A stretch of DNA of 37,560 bases from Verrucomicrobiales bacterium (lineage in GTDB: Bacteria; Verrucomicrobiota; Verrucomicrobiia; Verrucomicrobiales; DEV007), in the NCBI GenBank assembly GCA_016795505.1, contig JAEUHH010000047.1, forward strand, positions 1 through 37,560, given 5' to 3'. Under the pieces are notes generated by a model. The model saw only the letters and a program-made list of their open reading frames with translations, ran no database searches and was not told where the DNA came from. Numbering within the stretch: the first letter of the stretch is position 1; every line of letters begins with the position of its first letter. Positions 1 to 7,706 of the stretch are shown piece after piece. A program made the translations under genes and the position numbers.

Positions 1-786
1 GGGACAGCATCGGCCCGCCAAAGCTGGTCTGCGGCCCTACACGGCAAAAACTCGCAATCGCCCCGCCCGGAAAAACCACCCCAAATCACCGCCAAATCAG
101 GCCAAGGCTTGCGTCAGCGCGAACCTGTGGGACGGCTGTGCTCCAAAAATATTGTAGACCATTTGGGATTAACGGTACTGGATGGAACTGAAGCTGTAAA
201 AATCATTATCGGACCAGATGGAACTGGTCCAAATGGGGTTCCCACTGAAAGTACAGATTCTGATGGAGGGCATTGGGCATGGGCACGATTTGAATTAGTA
301 TTTAATCCTCGAATAATTGATTTAATAGTAGATAGGGCGAAGCAAGAACACTCCGAAGAAAATTACCAAGTCCCATGCACTTGGAATAATTACGAAACAA
401 TTATTCACTCTAAGGCGAATCCCCTTACGCCGGCAGCTCTTCAAGAGGAGCTTTCCGATGGAAAGGATTTTTACCTTATAGCTCTCCATGGCAGCATCCG
501 AGGCAAGCTGTTTCTAATCGCGGACGGGGCGCCTTTAGATTCGACGGGAAAATATATAAAATGGATGTTTTACTTAATGAGCGAAATTGCTTCAAGTGAC
601 GCAAAAAGGGGTGGTCCAATTAGCTTTCATTGCTGCCATTCATCTGGAATAAATACCGAAGGCCTGGAAAGAATTGTTACTCCAATCAATAAGACCACAG
701 GACAGCAAACAATGCAGTCATTCTATGACTATTTAAAAAATGTCGTAAAAGCGCTTTGTTGCGCCGCGAGAGATAACGATCTCTAG
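1..786 (+). CDS. 3' end of a protein with a possible caspase-like H/C dyad (partial at left edge)
   Basis: The frame is open from base 1 to the TAG at 784-786, so the gene probably starts before the window; a TTG at 109 is the only internal start I would consider. About the first 130 bases are GC-rich, then the sequence turns AT-rich, unlike all genes to the right. Counting from 109, a hydrophobic strand ends in LIALHGS (His127) and a second ends in ISFHCCHSSG (Cys175/Cys176). A His-Gly after one strand and a CCHSG-like motif after the next is the arrangement of caspase/metacaspase-like peptidases; the spacing of about 48 residues is reasonable, but the fold is inferred. Just before the composition change the peptide reads VDHLGL, which resembles the D-x-x-G-L end of Rhs core domains; this is weak. 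It could be the variable tip of a polymorphic toxin, or an unrelated protein. Function not established. Confidence 0.55.
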   Translation, partial: GTASARQSWSAALHGKNSQSPRPEKPPQITAKSGQGLRQREPVGRLCSKNIVDHLGLTVLDGTEAVKIIIGPDGTGPNGVPTESTDSDGGHWAWARFELVFNPRIIDLIVDRAKQEHSEENYQVPCTWNNYETIIHSKANPLTPAALQEELSDGKDFYLIALHGSIRGKLFLIADGAPLDSTGKYIKWMFYLMSEIASSDAKRGGPISFHCCHSSGINTEGLERIVTPINKTTGQQTMQSFYDYLKNVVKALCCAARDNDL

Positions 787-810
787 AGATCAAATTTTGC
801 GAAAAATATT

Positions 811-1560
811 ATGAAAAATGTTTTCTTATGTTTTCTTATGTCAATTTCTTTTCTTTCTTTATCTAAAGAGCCTGAAAAAGGGACCAAAGTCAAAGGGAGG
901 ATTGATTTTGCGTGCATTGGGGATCACCCGATTTGGTGCATTACAGCTTGGGAGAAGGATCAGTCAACCCATCTAAATCCGAAGATTTGGATTTGGAGAA
1001 ATGGAATTAAGGAAAGATTGCCTGTATATAGGCCAAATTCCAATTTGAGCATTACCCCTGAATCCACAATTCCGAGCGGAGATGGAGGGAACGAGGGAGT
1101 GAAATATAAGGCTGGAATCCATACCGACTCCTTTGGATCACTATTCGAAATCGCAGCAAAAAAATGGTCCTTGTTCTATCCAGACTTTTTCGTGGCTAGC
1201 ACTGAACCAAGGGACAGCTTCACCGATGACATTCCAATGAGAAAGAATGGGATGATAAATGCAATTAATATATTAATAGATTCCACCGTAAAGCCTCCAG
1301 AGATTTTTGGAGAGAGCAAAAACTTTGTAGACGCCCAAAAATTCAAAGAGCGGATTAAGGTGGAAGGGATGTCGGGCGATCTAGCCAATTCATTTTTTGA
1401 TTTTTATTTTAGGTCGCTATTTGGAAATGCTGTAGAAGTCACTGAGACGGATTTGGAATCCGGTTTTGTTGTCTTTAGTTTGGATCAGCAATCAGCTGAC
1501 ATATATATTGAATTGCTTTACTCATGCTTCTCAAATAGATCGCTTTTCCTCAAAAAATGA
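811..1560 (+). CDS. Secreted protein of unknown function (249 aa)
   Basis: I do not recognise a family. The ATG at 811 lies 24 bases after the preceding stop, so the two genes are probably co-transcribed, and both share the same AT-rich composition. The N-terminus (MKNVFLCFLMSISFLSLSKE) is a typical signal peptide with a lysine start and a hydrophobic core, and there is no lipobox cysteine. The mature part is mixed alpha/beta with several aromatic-rich segments (WCITAWEK, WIWRNG, FFDFYFRSLFG). If the upstream gene is a toxin tip, this neighbour would be the candidate immunity protein, and its export would place that action in the periplasm; this is inference from position only. Codon use differs from the rest of the window, which points to recent transfer. 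Confidence 0.65.
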   Translation: MKNVFLCFLMSISFLSLSKEPEKGTKVKGRIDFACIGDHPIWCITAWEKDQSTHLNPKIWIWRNGIKERLPVYRPNSNLSITPESTIPSGDGGNEGVKYKAGIHTDSFGSLFEIAAKKWSLFYPDFFVASTEPRDSFTDDIPMRKNGMINAINILIDSTVKPPEIFGESKNFVDAQKFKERIKVEGMSGDLANSFFDFYFRSLFGNAVEVTETDLESGFVVFSLDQQSADIYIELLYSCFSNRSLFLKK

Positions 1561-1578
1561 GGAATCCGCATGGGAGGA

Positions 1579-1620
1579 GGGGCTCCGCAAGGGGCAGACG
1601 CCGATTCCCGACAAAATGAA
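1579..1620. repeat. Diverged direct repeat, copy 1
   Basis: A stretch with GGGGCTCCGC, then GGG, then GATTCCCGACAAAATGAA recurs in degraded form at 2171-2217 (GGGGCGCTCCGC ... GATTTCTGACAAAATGAA). It sits directly after the stop of the previous gene. No good coding frame; treated as intergenic repeat. Confidence 0.45.
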
Positions 1621-1764
1621 CAACAAACCAACAGCGCTTTCCTCCTCTTTCTGGTCTGATCGCGGGCAGATCGTAGGGGCGGTGCCTGGTCGCGGCTCGG
1701 TCCCGTTCCGCCTCCGGCTTCTTCAGCGGATCCGTCATTCGCTCCTCCTCGGCGGGGCCGTTTG

Positions 1765-1807
1765 CGATCCAACCCTGTCTCATCGCCGATCCGACCCTGT
1801 TGGATCG
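1765..1807. repeat. Dispersed CCGATC...ATCGG repeat (two units)
   Basis: Two back-to-back units of the form CGATCCAACCCTGTCTCATC and CCGATCCGACCCTGTTGGATC. The same family appears at 2233, 9370, 9711, 22163, 28253 and at the head of each unit of the array at 36722. The ends CCGATC and (G)ATCGG are inverted with respect to each other, giving a short imperfect hairpin, as in REP-type elements. Every copy seen is outside coding sequence. Confidence 0.6.
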
Positions 1808-2170
1808 CGCCGTGGCGTGGGAGGGGCTTTTTCGGGGCAGGGAATCGGGGCTCACGGGCGGGGACCGGCTCAAGGGCTCTGGGGCGGGAGGGCCTGGCGG
1901 GGTGCCGATACTCCCCATCAATGGCGGGATGGCCGCGGTTGGTTTTTTTTGAAAAGACGCTTGATCTGATCGGCGACAATTTGGCATTCACCTGTCTGAC
2001 CATGAAAACCGGCCTGACCACCCGAGCTTTTGCCAACGCGATTGCGTCGGGCCGTGGATCTGTGCCGGCAGTCGGGGTGGCGAGGGCGAGGCGGTGCTGC
2101 CGGGGGAGCGGGATCGCTGCTTGGGGTTCTGAATCCGGCGACGGGGCTTCTGAATGGGGGCGATTTCACG

Positions 2171-2217
2171 AAGGGGCGCTCCGCTATGGGTCAGCCAAAG
2201 ATTTCTGACAAAATGAA
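2171..2217. repeat. Diverged direct repeat, copy 2
   Basis: Second copy of the element at 1579-1620, ending in GACAAAATGAA. In both places a CCGATC-family repeat follows downstream (1765 and 2233), so the whole 1561-2280 stretch looks like an old duplication of a composite intergenic element. Confidence 0.4.
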
Positions 2218-2232
2218 ACGTAGTCTTCCAGT

Positions 2233-2277
2233 CGATCCAACCCTGTCTCGTCTCCGATCCAACCCGGTCGCATCGGA
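2233..2277. repeat. Dispersed CCGATC...ATCGG repeat (two units)
   Basis: Units CGATCCAACCCTGTCTCGTC and CCGATCCAACCCGGTCGCA followed by TCGGAG. Same family as the copy at 1765-1807; noncoding context. Confidence 0.6.
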
Positions 2278-2360
2278 GAGGGCTCGGGGCAAGGGGGCGA
2301 CGGGAAACGATCTTTCCGGGCACGATCCGGCCCCTTTCGCTTGTCTGGCCGGAAACAGGC

Positions 2361-2653
2361 CTTTCACCGAGTGAAAACCCCATTGTTGGGGCAAAAACGC
2401 CCTTCTCACCGAGTGAAAACCCCATTGTCGGCGCAAAAACGGGCTTCTCACCGAATGAAAACCCCATTGTCGGCGCAAAAATGGCCTTCTCACCGAGTGA
2501 AAAGCCCATTGTTGGGGCAAAAATGCCCTTCTCACCGAGTGAGAACTCCCCTGTTGGGACGAAAACGGGCTTCTCACCGAATGAAAAGCCCCTTGTCGGG
2601 GCAAAGACGCCCTTCGGAACGTTTCCGCAGCCCATTGTCGGGACAAGAACGCG
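2361..2653. repeat. 42-bp tandem array, about seven copies
   Basis: Six clear units start at 2361 (41 bp), 2402, 2444, 2486, 2528 and 2570, followed by a decayed unit at 2612-2653. Each opens with CTTCTCACCGA, then RTGAAAA, a CCCATTGTYGG core and a GCAAAAA tail. Forty-two bases is exactly 14 codons, so several frames on both strands stay open and give 14-residue peptide repeats, but there is no start, signal or flanking domain that makes one of them convincing. Units are contiguous with no spacers, so this is not a CRISPR. I read it as a minisatellite-like intergenic array. A short unrelated repeat with two AATCCTGT copies follows at 2751-2791. Confidence 0.85.
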
Positions 2654-2750
2654 CGTCGGAGCACCCTCTCCCCTTCAACCCATTCTTCATCAGGCTCTTG
2701 CGCCAAAATCAGCAAGTCCACCCCGGAAGCGCCCCGGCATCGAAACTGCC

Positions 2751-2791
2751 ATCCTGTCAATCCTGCCTTTCAAATCCTGTCAATCCTGTCT
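2751..2791. repeat. Short ATCCTGTCAATCCTG direct repeats
   Basis: ATCCTGTCAATCCTGCC is followed at once by AAATCCTGTCAATCCTGT. The remaining stretch up to the gene at 2903 shows nothing else I can name. Confidence 0.5.
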
Positions 2792-2902
2792 GGAGCTCCG
2801 TTTCCGCGTCTCGTTGACACTTGGCGCCCTAAAACCCACTCCCCCCAAGATTTCTTCCGGTTTTTCTTTACGAAAAAGTCGATTTTTGAAATCCTCGCAC
2901 CC

Positions 2903-3301
2903 GTGGGCTCTTCCAAGGTCATCATCCCCTGCCTCGCCGGCTTGCGCGTGCAAGTCGATCAATTGCTCTACATGCCGGCACTGCAGGCGCCGCCGGATCG
3001 CCCCCACCCCTTCGCGTATTTCATCACCATCGAAAACCGCTCCGACCGCCCCGTCACCCTGCTGGGTCGCAAGTGGGTGGTGAGGCAGGAGGCCGGCGGC
3101 ACCCTGGTCGTGGAGGGCAGCGGCGTGGTCGGCCGCACCCCGACGATCGAGGTCGGCGAGACGTTTTCCTACAACAGCTATCATACCGTGGGGGCGAATG
3201 CCGAGGTGTCGGGGGCATTCCTGTTCAGCGACGAGAACGGCTGCCTGTTCACGGCGCGCATCCCCGACTACCACCTCGAGGTGCCGCTCTGGGGAGTCTG
3301 A
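2903..3301 (+). CDS. apaG: ApaG-domain protein
   Basis: This is a 132-residue ApaG-family protein, a fibronectin-III-like beta sandwich. The family hallmarks are in order: AYFITIENRSDRPVTLLGRK, the WVV strand, the GVVGRTPTIEVGETFSYNSY block, and a C-terminal strand. The length fits the family (about 125-130 aa). ApaG was linked genetically to Co/Mg resistance and Ap4A levels in enterobacteria, but its biochemical role is unsettled; the same fold occurs in F-box and PDIP38 proteins as a binding module. The start is taken as GTG at 2903; the frame is open further upstream (FEILAPVGSSK), so a slightly longer form is possible, and no clear ribosome-binding site decides it. It heads a same-strand group with the DUF423 and beta-CASP genes (gaps of 82 and 54 bases). 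Confidence 0.9.
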   Translation: MGSSKVIIPCLAGLRVQVDQLLYMPALQAPPDRPHPFAYFITIENRSDRPVTLLGRKWVVRQEAGGTLVVEGSGVVGRTPTIEVGETFSYNSYHTVGANAEVSGAFLFSDENGCLFTARIPDYHLEVPLWGV

Positions 3302-3383
3302 CCGGCTCCACCGCGGCGGGCGTCGTGGAGAGTCCGTTCGGCGCTTGCGTGACGCTCCGGCCCGGCTTTAGCTGGGTCCGAAG

Positions 3384-3749
3384 ATGCAAACCTCCTCCAC
3401 CCCGCTGCGCGTCGCCGCGCTCATCGTCCTGCTCGGCGTGGGACTCGGTGCCTTTGGCGCCCACGCCCTGAAACCCCAGCTCGAGGCGGCCGGTCGTCTC
3501 GATGCCTGGCACACGGCGGTGCACTACCAGTTGCTCCACGGCGTCGCGCTGTTCGCCCTCGCCATCAGCGGTCGGCGCCACCCGGTCGCGAGCGGGAGCT
3601 GGCTGGTGGGAGTCGTGCTTTTCTCCGGCAGCCTCTACGGGCTGTGCCTGCTCGACCAGGCCAGGTGGCTCGGCCCCGTGACGCCGCTCGGCGGACTGGC
3701 CATGATGATCGGCTGGCTCGCTCTCATCATCCGCCCGCCCCGCAGCTGA
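3384..3749 (+). CDS. DUF423 family small membrane protein
   Basis: 121 residues, with about four membrane segments. Family signatures are clear: the N-terminal helix ends in GAFGAHAL, followed by WHTAVHYQLLHG, then an LFSGSLYGL helix and TPLGGLAMMIGW. DUF423 (YgdD-like) proteins are inner-membrane proteins of unknown function found in most bacteria; length here is normal. It sits between apaG and the beta-CASP nuclease on the same strand, with short gaps. That neighbourhood says nothing firm about role. Confidence 0.9.
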   Translation: MQTSSTPLRVAALIVLLGVGLGAFGAHALKPQLEAAGRLDAWHTAVHYQLLHGVALFALAISGRRHPVASGSWLVGVVLFSGSLYGLCLLDQARWLGPVTPLGGLAMMIGWLALIIRPPRS

Positions 3750-3803
3750 CTCCGTGGCATTCGCACTTGTCATCCCGGCCATCCCGGACTATCACCGCTG
3801 GCG

Positions 3804-5198
3804 ATGAAACTCCAATTCTGCGGCGCCGCCGGCACCACCACCGGGTCCCAACACCTCCTCGAAGTCAACGGCTCCCGCATCCTGCTCGATTGCGGGCTCT
3901 ATCAGGGCAAACGGGACGACGCCTGGGAGCGCAACCAGCATTTCCCCTTTGAGCCGGCTGAAGTCGACGCCGTGGTGCTGTCCCACGCCCACATCGACCA
4001 CAGCGGCAACCTGCCGAACCTGTGCAAGCAGGGATTCCGCGGCAATATCTACGCCACCTTCGCCACGCGCGACCTGTGCTCTATCATGCTGGCGGACTGC
4101 GCCCACATCCAGACCTACGACGCCAAGTGGCTGAACAAACGGCGCAAGAAAAACGGCCAGGGCGAGATCCAGCCCATCTACGATGAGCGCGATGCCGAGC
4201 TGTGCCTGCGCCAGTTCGTCAACATCGGCTACGAGCGCCCCCTGCCCATCGCCGACGGCGTCACCCTCACCTTCATCGATGCCGGCCACATCCTCGGGTC
4301 CGCCCAGGTCGTGCTCGATATCGTGGAGGATGGCCGCAAGAAGCGACTCCTTTTCTCCGGCGACGTGGGCCGGGGAAACAATGAGCTGCTCCGCGACCCC
4401 GTGCTGTGCGACGGCGTGGACTACTTCATCATGGAGAGCACCTACGGCGGACGCGAGCACGAACTGCCCACCCAGGCCAACGAGCACATCGAGCGCGTCA
4501 TCAACCGCGCCCTGGAGCGAAACGGCAAGGTCATCATCCCCTCCTTCGCCGTCGAGCGCACCCAGGCCCTGATCTACGTGCTGCATGAGCTGACCGAAGC
4601 CGGCGCCATCCCCGAGGTGCCCATCTTCGTCGACAGCCCGCTCGCCGTCAGCGCCACCGAGATTTTCCGCATCCACCCCGAGTGCTTCAACGAGTCGGTT
4701 TACGAGTTCCTTTTCGAAAAGCGCAACCCCTTCGGCTTCGAGAACCTGCGCCTCATCCGCAATCTCAACGAGTCAAAGGAGCTCAACCACTTCGACCAGC
4801 CCTGCATCATCATCAGCGCCTCGGGCATGTGCGAAGCCGGGCGCATCCTCCACCACCTGCGCAACAACATCGAGGACCCGAAGAATACCATCCTCTTCGT
4901 CGGCTACTGCGCCGAGCAGACCCTAGGCTGGAAGATCCGCAACCGCTGGCCCGAGGTGAACATCTTCGGAGAGCCCTTCAAGCTCCGTGCCCAGGTCGAG
5001 ATCCTGGACAGTTTCTCCGGCCATGCCGACCACAGCGAATTGCTCGACTACTTCGACGGCACCCACGGTCCGAAGGAGAAAGTCTGGCTCGTCCACGGCG
5101 AGCCCGAGCGCAGCCATGCCCTCGCCGAAGCCCTGCGCGCCCGCCACCCCGGCGGCGAGATTTCCACGCCGCAGTGGAAGGAGACGGTGGAGTTTTGA
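3804..5198 (+). CDS. MBL-fold beta-CASP RNA-processing metallohydrolase
   Basis: 464 residues of the metallo-beta-lactamase/beta-CASP family (CPSF73-like, RNase-type), a cytoplasmic zinc-dependent nuclease acting on RNA. Zinc-site motifs are intact: SHAHIDHSG (His61, His63, Asp65, His66), DAGHILGSA (His162), SGDVGR (Asp187), SGHADHSE (His407, Asp409, His410) and VHGEPE (His431). The beta-CASP insert and the RNA-specificity domain (ISASGMCEAGRILHHL) follow in the expected order. There is no N-terminal KH domain and no RNase J C-terminal domain, so this is the short bacterial type often annotated as 'MBL fold metallo-hydrolase, RNA specificity domain'. The start ATG lies 54 bases after the DUF423 stop. 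Substrate unknown. Confidence 0.93.
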   Translation: MKLQFCGAAGTTTGSQHLLEVNGSRILLDCGLYQGKRDDAWERNQHFPFEPAEVDAVVLSHAHIDHSGNLPNLCKQGFRGNIYATFATRDLCSIMLADCAHIQTYDAKWLNKRRKKNGQGEIQPIYDERDAELCLRQFVNIGYERPLPIADGVTLTFIDAGHILGSAQVVLDIVEDGRKKRLLFSGDVGRGNNELLRDPVLCDGVDYFIMESTYGGREHELPTQANEHIERVINRALERNGKVIIPSFAVERTQALIYVLHELTEAGAIPEVPIFVDSPLAVSATEIFRIHPECFNESVYEFLFEKRNPFGFENLRLIRNLNESKELNHFDQPCIIISASGMCEAGRILHHLRNNIEDPKNTILFVGYCAEQTLGWKIRNRWPEVNIFGEPFKLRAQVEILDSFSGHADHSELLDYFDGTHGPKEKVWLVHGEPERSHALAEALRARHPGGEISTPQWKETVEF

Positions 5199-5282
5199 GA
5201 CCCGGCGGCTGAGTGGGCGAGAGCTACGAGCCGGCTTCGTCTTCGGGCGCCCCAAGGCTCTTCCTCCCGTCCGGTCATCCTC

Positions 5283-5329
5283 AATCCAGAGAGGGAGGCC
5301 CACGGAATTCACGGAAGGCACGGAACAGG
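5283..5329. repeat. 47-bp dispersed repeat, copy 1
   Basis: AATCCAGAG, GGGAGGCCCACGGAATTC, ACGGAAGGCACGGAACAGG. A near-identical copy in the same orientation is at 6932-6978. It lies just after the beta-CASP gene. Confidence 0.75.
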
Positions 5330-5369
5330 GACCAGTCGGAAAGTCGATGAGGGCATCTTCAACCATGTC

Positions 5370-5431
5370 GTAGCCGCCTTCGCCAGAGGGTGGCTCGATG
5401 CCCAGGTCCACGCTCTGGCGGGTGCGGCTAC
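5370..5431. repeat. REP-like inverted repeat, copy 1 (GTAGCCGC...GCGGCTAC)
   Basis: Left arm GTAGCCGCCTTCGCCAGAG pairs with right arm CTCTGGCGGGTGCGGCTAC, with a short unpaired centre. A second copy lies at 5465-5546. The hairpins sit between the convergent ends of two genes (5198 plus, 5658 minus) and could act on transcript ends, but there is no U-tract. Confidence 0.7.
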
Positions 5432-5464
5432 CGATCGAAATCAGCCGTCTATTGGAAGCATCCC

Positions 5465-5546
5465 GTAGCCGCCGTCGCCAGACGGTGGTGCGCCGGAGCG
5501 ATAGAAGGGCCGGACCGACTTCCACGCTCTGGCGAGCGCGGCTACG
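5465..5546. repeat. REP-like inverted repeat, copy 2
   Basis: GTAGCCGCCGTCGCCAGACG on the left and CTCTGGCGAGCGCGGCTAC on the right, with a longer centre than copy 1. Same family as 5370-5431. The rest of 5199-5657 shows no gene. Confidence 0.7.
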
Positions 5547-5657
5547 CCTTGCCAAAAATGCCTGACTGAAGACGCCGGCTCGCTTGATGTGCCAGCGCAC
5601 TCGTTGTCGGTCTCGGCAGCCTGAGCCAAGGGACCAGGCGACCGCCGTTTCGGCGCA

Positions 5658-6833
5658 TTATTCCCCGGCCTCGATCAGCCTCTCGATCCGCCGCCGCGCC
5701 TCCACCACATTCGCAGCGCGGATTCGCTGCTCCACCGATGCGTCGCCGGTGAGACGGGCCAGGATCGCGATCGCTTCCTCCGCCCGCACCGATGGCTGCC
5801 GCGCCAGCTCCGCCACATAGGCCCGCGTCAGGCCCGCCCCATGCGCCTCGTAGACCTCATGCCAAAAGGCAAACGCCAGCGCGTATCCCGGGACATACCC
5901 GTGTTTCTCCAGCCCGCGCTCGATCCGGCGCCGGTGGAAGACCCGGCCCGGCACCACCTGAAACGCCGTCAGCAGATCCACCGCCGCCCCATCGCCGACC
6001 CATTCAGTCGACAGGCGATCCCCGTAGTCCTCCGGCAGACCATTCACTTTCCACGCCACCAGTTCCGCCAGCCCATCGCCGATGAACCGGTTGCGCGGAT
6101 CATCATAGAGCCCCAGGGCCGACGTGAGCGTCGCTTCCGCCCATTCGTGCGGATTCACATCCAGAAAATCCCCGCTCTCCCACTCCTCCCGAAAGCAGAT
6201 CCAGGCCGACTCCTGGCCCGGCGGCGGCACCGTCAAGTAGAGCACATTCGGCCGCTTCGGCGCCGACTCGATCACCACCGCCCAGCGCGGCGGCTCCAGG
6301 CCCGTGATGGACCGGACCACCTGCCGCGAGCGGATCAAGCCCGCCCGCACCTCCCGGGCCAGGGCCGTCTCGCCGTTGCCGTGATACACCGCCACCCGCG
6401 AGTCGCCCAGCCGCTGCTTCCCCGCTGCCGTCCGCACCTCCACCGCCTCGATCTCGCGGCCGGACAGTTTGCCCGAGAGTGTGACGACGAGCCGCACCTT
6501 CGCCTCCGCCGGCTCGATCCGGATCGGAGGATTCCGCCGCCGTAGCGCCGCCTCGACCGGGATCAGGACCTGCCCCGCCTCATCGCCCACCAGCACCAAC
6601 GGCTCCGGCTCCGTCTCGACGACGACCCTCGCCCCACGAGCCGGCGCCCCGGAGTCCGCCTCGACCAGGAACACCGGCAGCACCTCCAATCGATCCGCCG
6701 GCACCTCCATCCGGTCCAGCAGCAGGAACAAATCCCGATAGCGATAGCCCCCCGTGGTCGCACACCCCGCCACCATCCCCACCCACGCCGCGAGGAGAGA
6801 GAAGCTGATCAGGCGGGACAGGAGCAAAGGCAT
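5658..6833 (-). CDS. Lipoprotein with a degenerate gluzincin-type peptidase region
   Basis: 391 residues with a lipoprotein signal: a hydrophobic segment then VAGC, followed by ATTGG. The middle holds carbohydrate/adhesion-like beta strands of no family I recognise. Around residue 229 is HEWAE, and 20 residues later GDGLAELVAW (Glu257). In peptidase-MA/gluzincin proteins the pattern is HExxH followed by an (E/D)GLAEY-type third ligand at this distance. Here the first His-Glu and the third-ligand glutamate are present but the second histidine is Glu233, so catalysis is doubtful. The C-terminal part (GYALAFAFWHEVYEAHG, then helices) also resembles the end of such peptidases. It would face the periplasm or outer membrane. 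Function unknown; the peptidase link is inference from motif spacing. Confidence 0.75.
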   Translation of the reverse strand: MPLLLSRLISFSLLAAWVGMVAGCATTGGYRYRDLFLLLDRMEVPADRLEVLPVFLVEADSGAPARGARVVVETEPEPLVLVGDEAGQVLIPVEAALRRRNPPIRIEPAEAKVRLVVTLSGKLSGREIEAVEVRTAAGKQRLGDSRVAVYHGNGETALAREVRAGLIRSRQVVRSITGLEPPRWAVVIESAPKRPNVLYLTVPPPGQESAWICFREEWESGDFLDVNPHEWAEATLTSALGLYDDPRNRFIGDGLAELVAWKVNGLPEDYGDRLSTEWVGDGAAVDLLTAFQVVPGRVFHRRRIERGLEKHGYVPGYALAFAFWHEVYEAHGAGLTRAYVAELARQPSVRAEEAIAILARLTGDASVEQRIRAANVVEARRRIERLIEAGE

Positions 6834-6931
6834 CGGGCGCGGCGGAAGGCCTCAGGGTAGCGTCCCACGCGGCAGAAGGCGAGGCGAAAGGCGGCGTTGG
6901 GGCAGCGGGACGGGGCGCGGCACTTACCCAA

Positions 6932-6978
6932 AATCCAGAGTGGGAGGCCCACGGAATTCACGGAAGGCACGGAACAGG
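6932..6978. repeat. 47-bp dispersed repeat, copy 2
   Basis: Same element and orientation as 5283-5329, differing at about one position in the core. A looser array of TCCGTG-TATTCCGTG-type words follows at about 7046-7100. Confidence 0.75.
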
Positions 6979-7197
6979 AGCTGACTGGAAGAGTGATGAA
7001 ACTCTCCAAAAAGGCGAGTCTTGAGGATCGATTCAGACCCGCAGCCTTCCGTGGAAATCCATGTATTCCGTGCATTCCCTGCACTCCGTGCATTCCGTGG
7101 GCCTCACATTGTCCTCATGTGGCTATCTTGCGACTCATGCGGAGCGGCCCATTCCCGGACGGATCTCCAGCACATCGCCGAGAACCGCAGCCCATGG

Positions 7198-7401
7198 TCA
7201 TCCCCTTCCGATGAGCAGCGAGAGGAGCCCTGCCAGCAACAGCAGCACACCGGCCCCGATGCTTTCGGCAATGACGGACTCCGACGAATCCCCCCAATCG
7301 AGCTCTACCTTCCCGAACGTGAGCGCCTTCACGGAAATGTATCCCACCCACCCTCAGACGGTGTGGAACACAAACTCGATGAGCCATAGGATTGCAGTCA
7401 T
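7198..7401 (-). pseudogene. Small membrane-protein gene interrupted by an in-frame TGA
   Basis: On the minus strand an ATG at 7401-7399 opens MTAILWLIEFVFHTV, hits TGA at 7356-7354, and continues in the same frame as GWVGYISVKALTFGKVELDW, then GDSSESVIAESIG and a C-terminal membrane helix (AGVLLLLAGLLSLLIGRG) before a second TGA at 7200-7198. Both halves look like one protein of about 67 residues: two hydrophobic segments around a short polar loop, a common small-membrane-protein layout. The stop falls where a Trp or Gly codon (TGG/GGA) would be one change away. It could be a pseudogene, a sequencing error, or an active 49-residue protein starting at the GTG at 7347. I see no sign of selenocysteine machinery. 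The remainder of 6834-7706 holds no gene I can support. Confidence 0.55.
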
Positions 7402-7706
7402 GGAGTCGGCTGTTCGCCACTCGTCGAAGTTCTCTCACGCCTCCCCAAAGGCGAGGCTTCGATCGAGGGCTGAAAATTGAGAGGTCTTGGCGCGTTAAAA
7501 CTCGCGGTGGGGCATGCGTTGAGAGTGACAGCTCAATGAACCGGCACACAGGCGCCCATCGCACATTCGGACACAGTGAAGCCATCCCCCCGCCAGGACA
7601 AGCCCTCATTCCGCCCTCCGGGAACGACAGCCGACTGACCACCTGGCTCAGCCGCTCAACACGACGCGCATCAGCGCCCTCCGGCCCCTCGACCGGGCTT
7701 GTTCAA

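Noticed and set aside
2361-2653. CRISPR array
   Set aside because: Units are contiguous with no unique spacers, and no cas gene is present. The same applies to 9971-10410.
7115-7642. 175-codon minus-strand open frame
   Set aside because: Composition is unlike a protein; the better reading of this strand is the small membrane-protein frame at 7198-7401.
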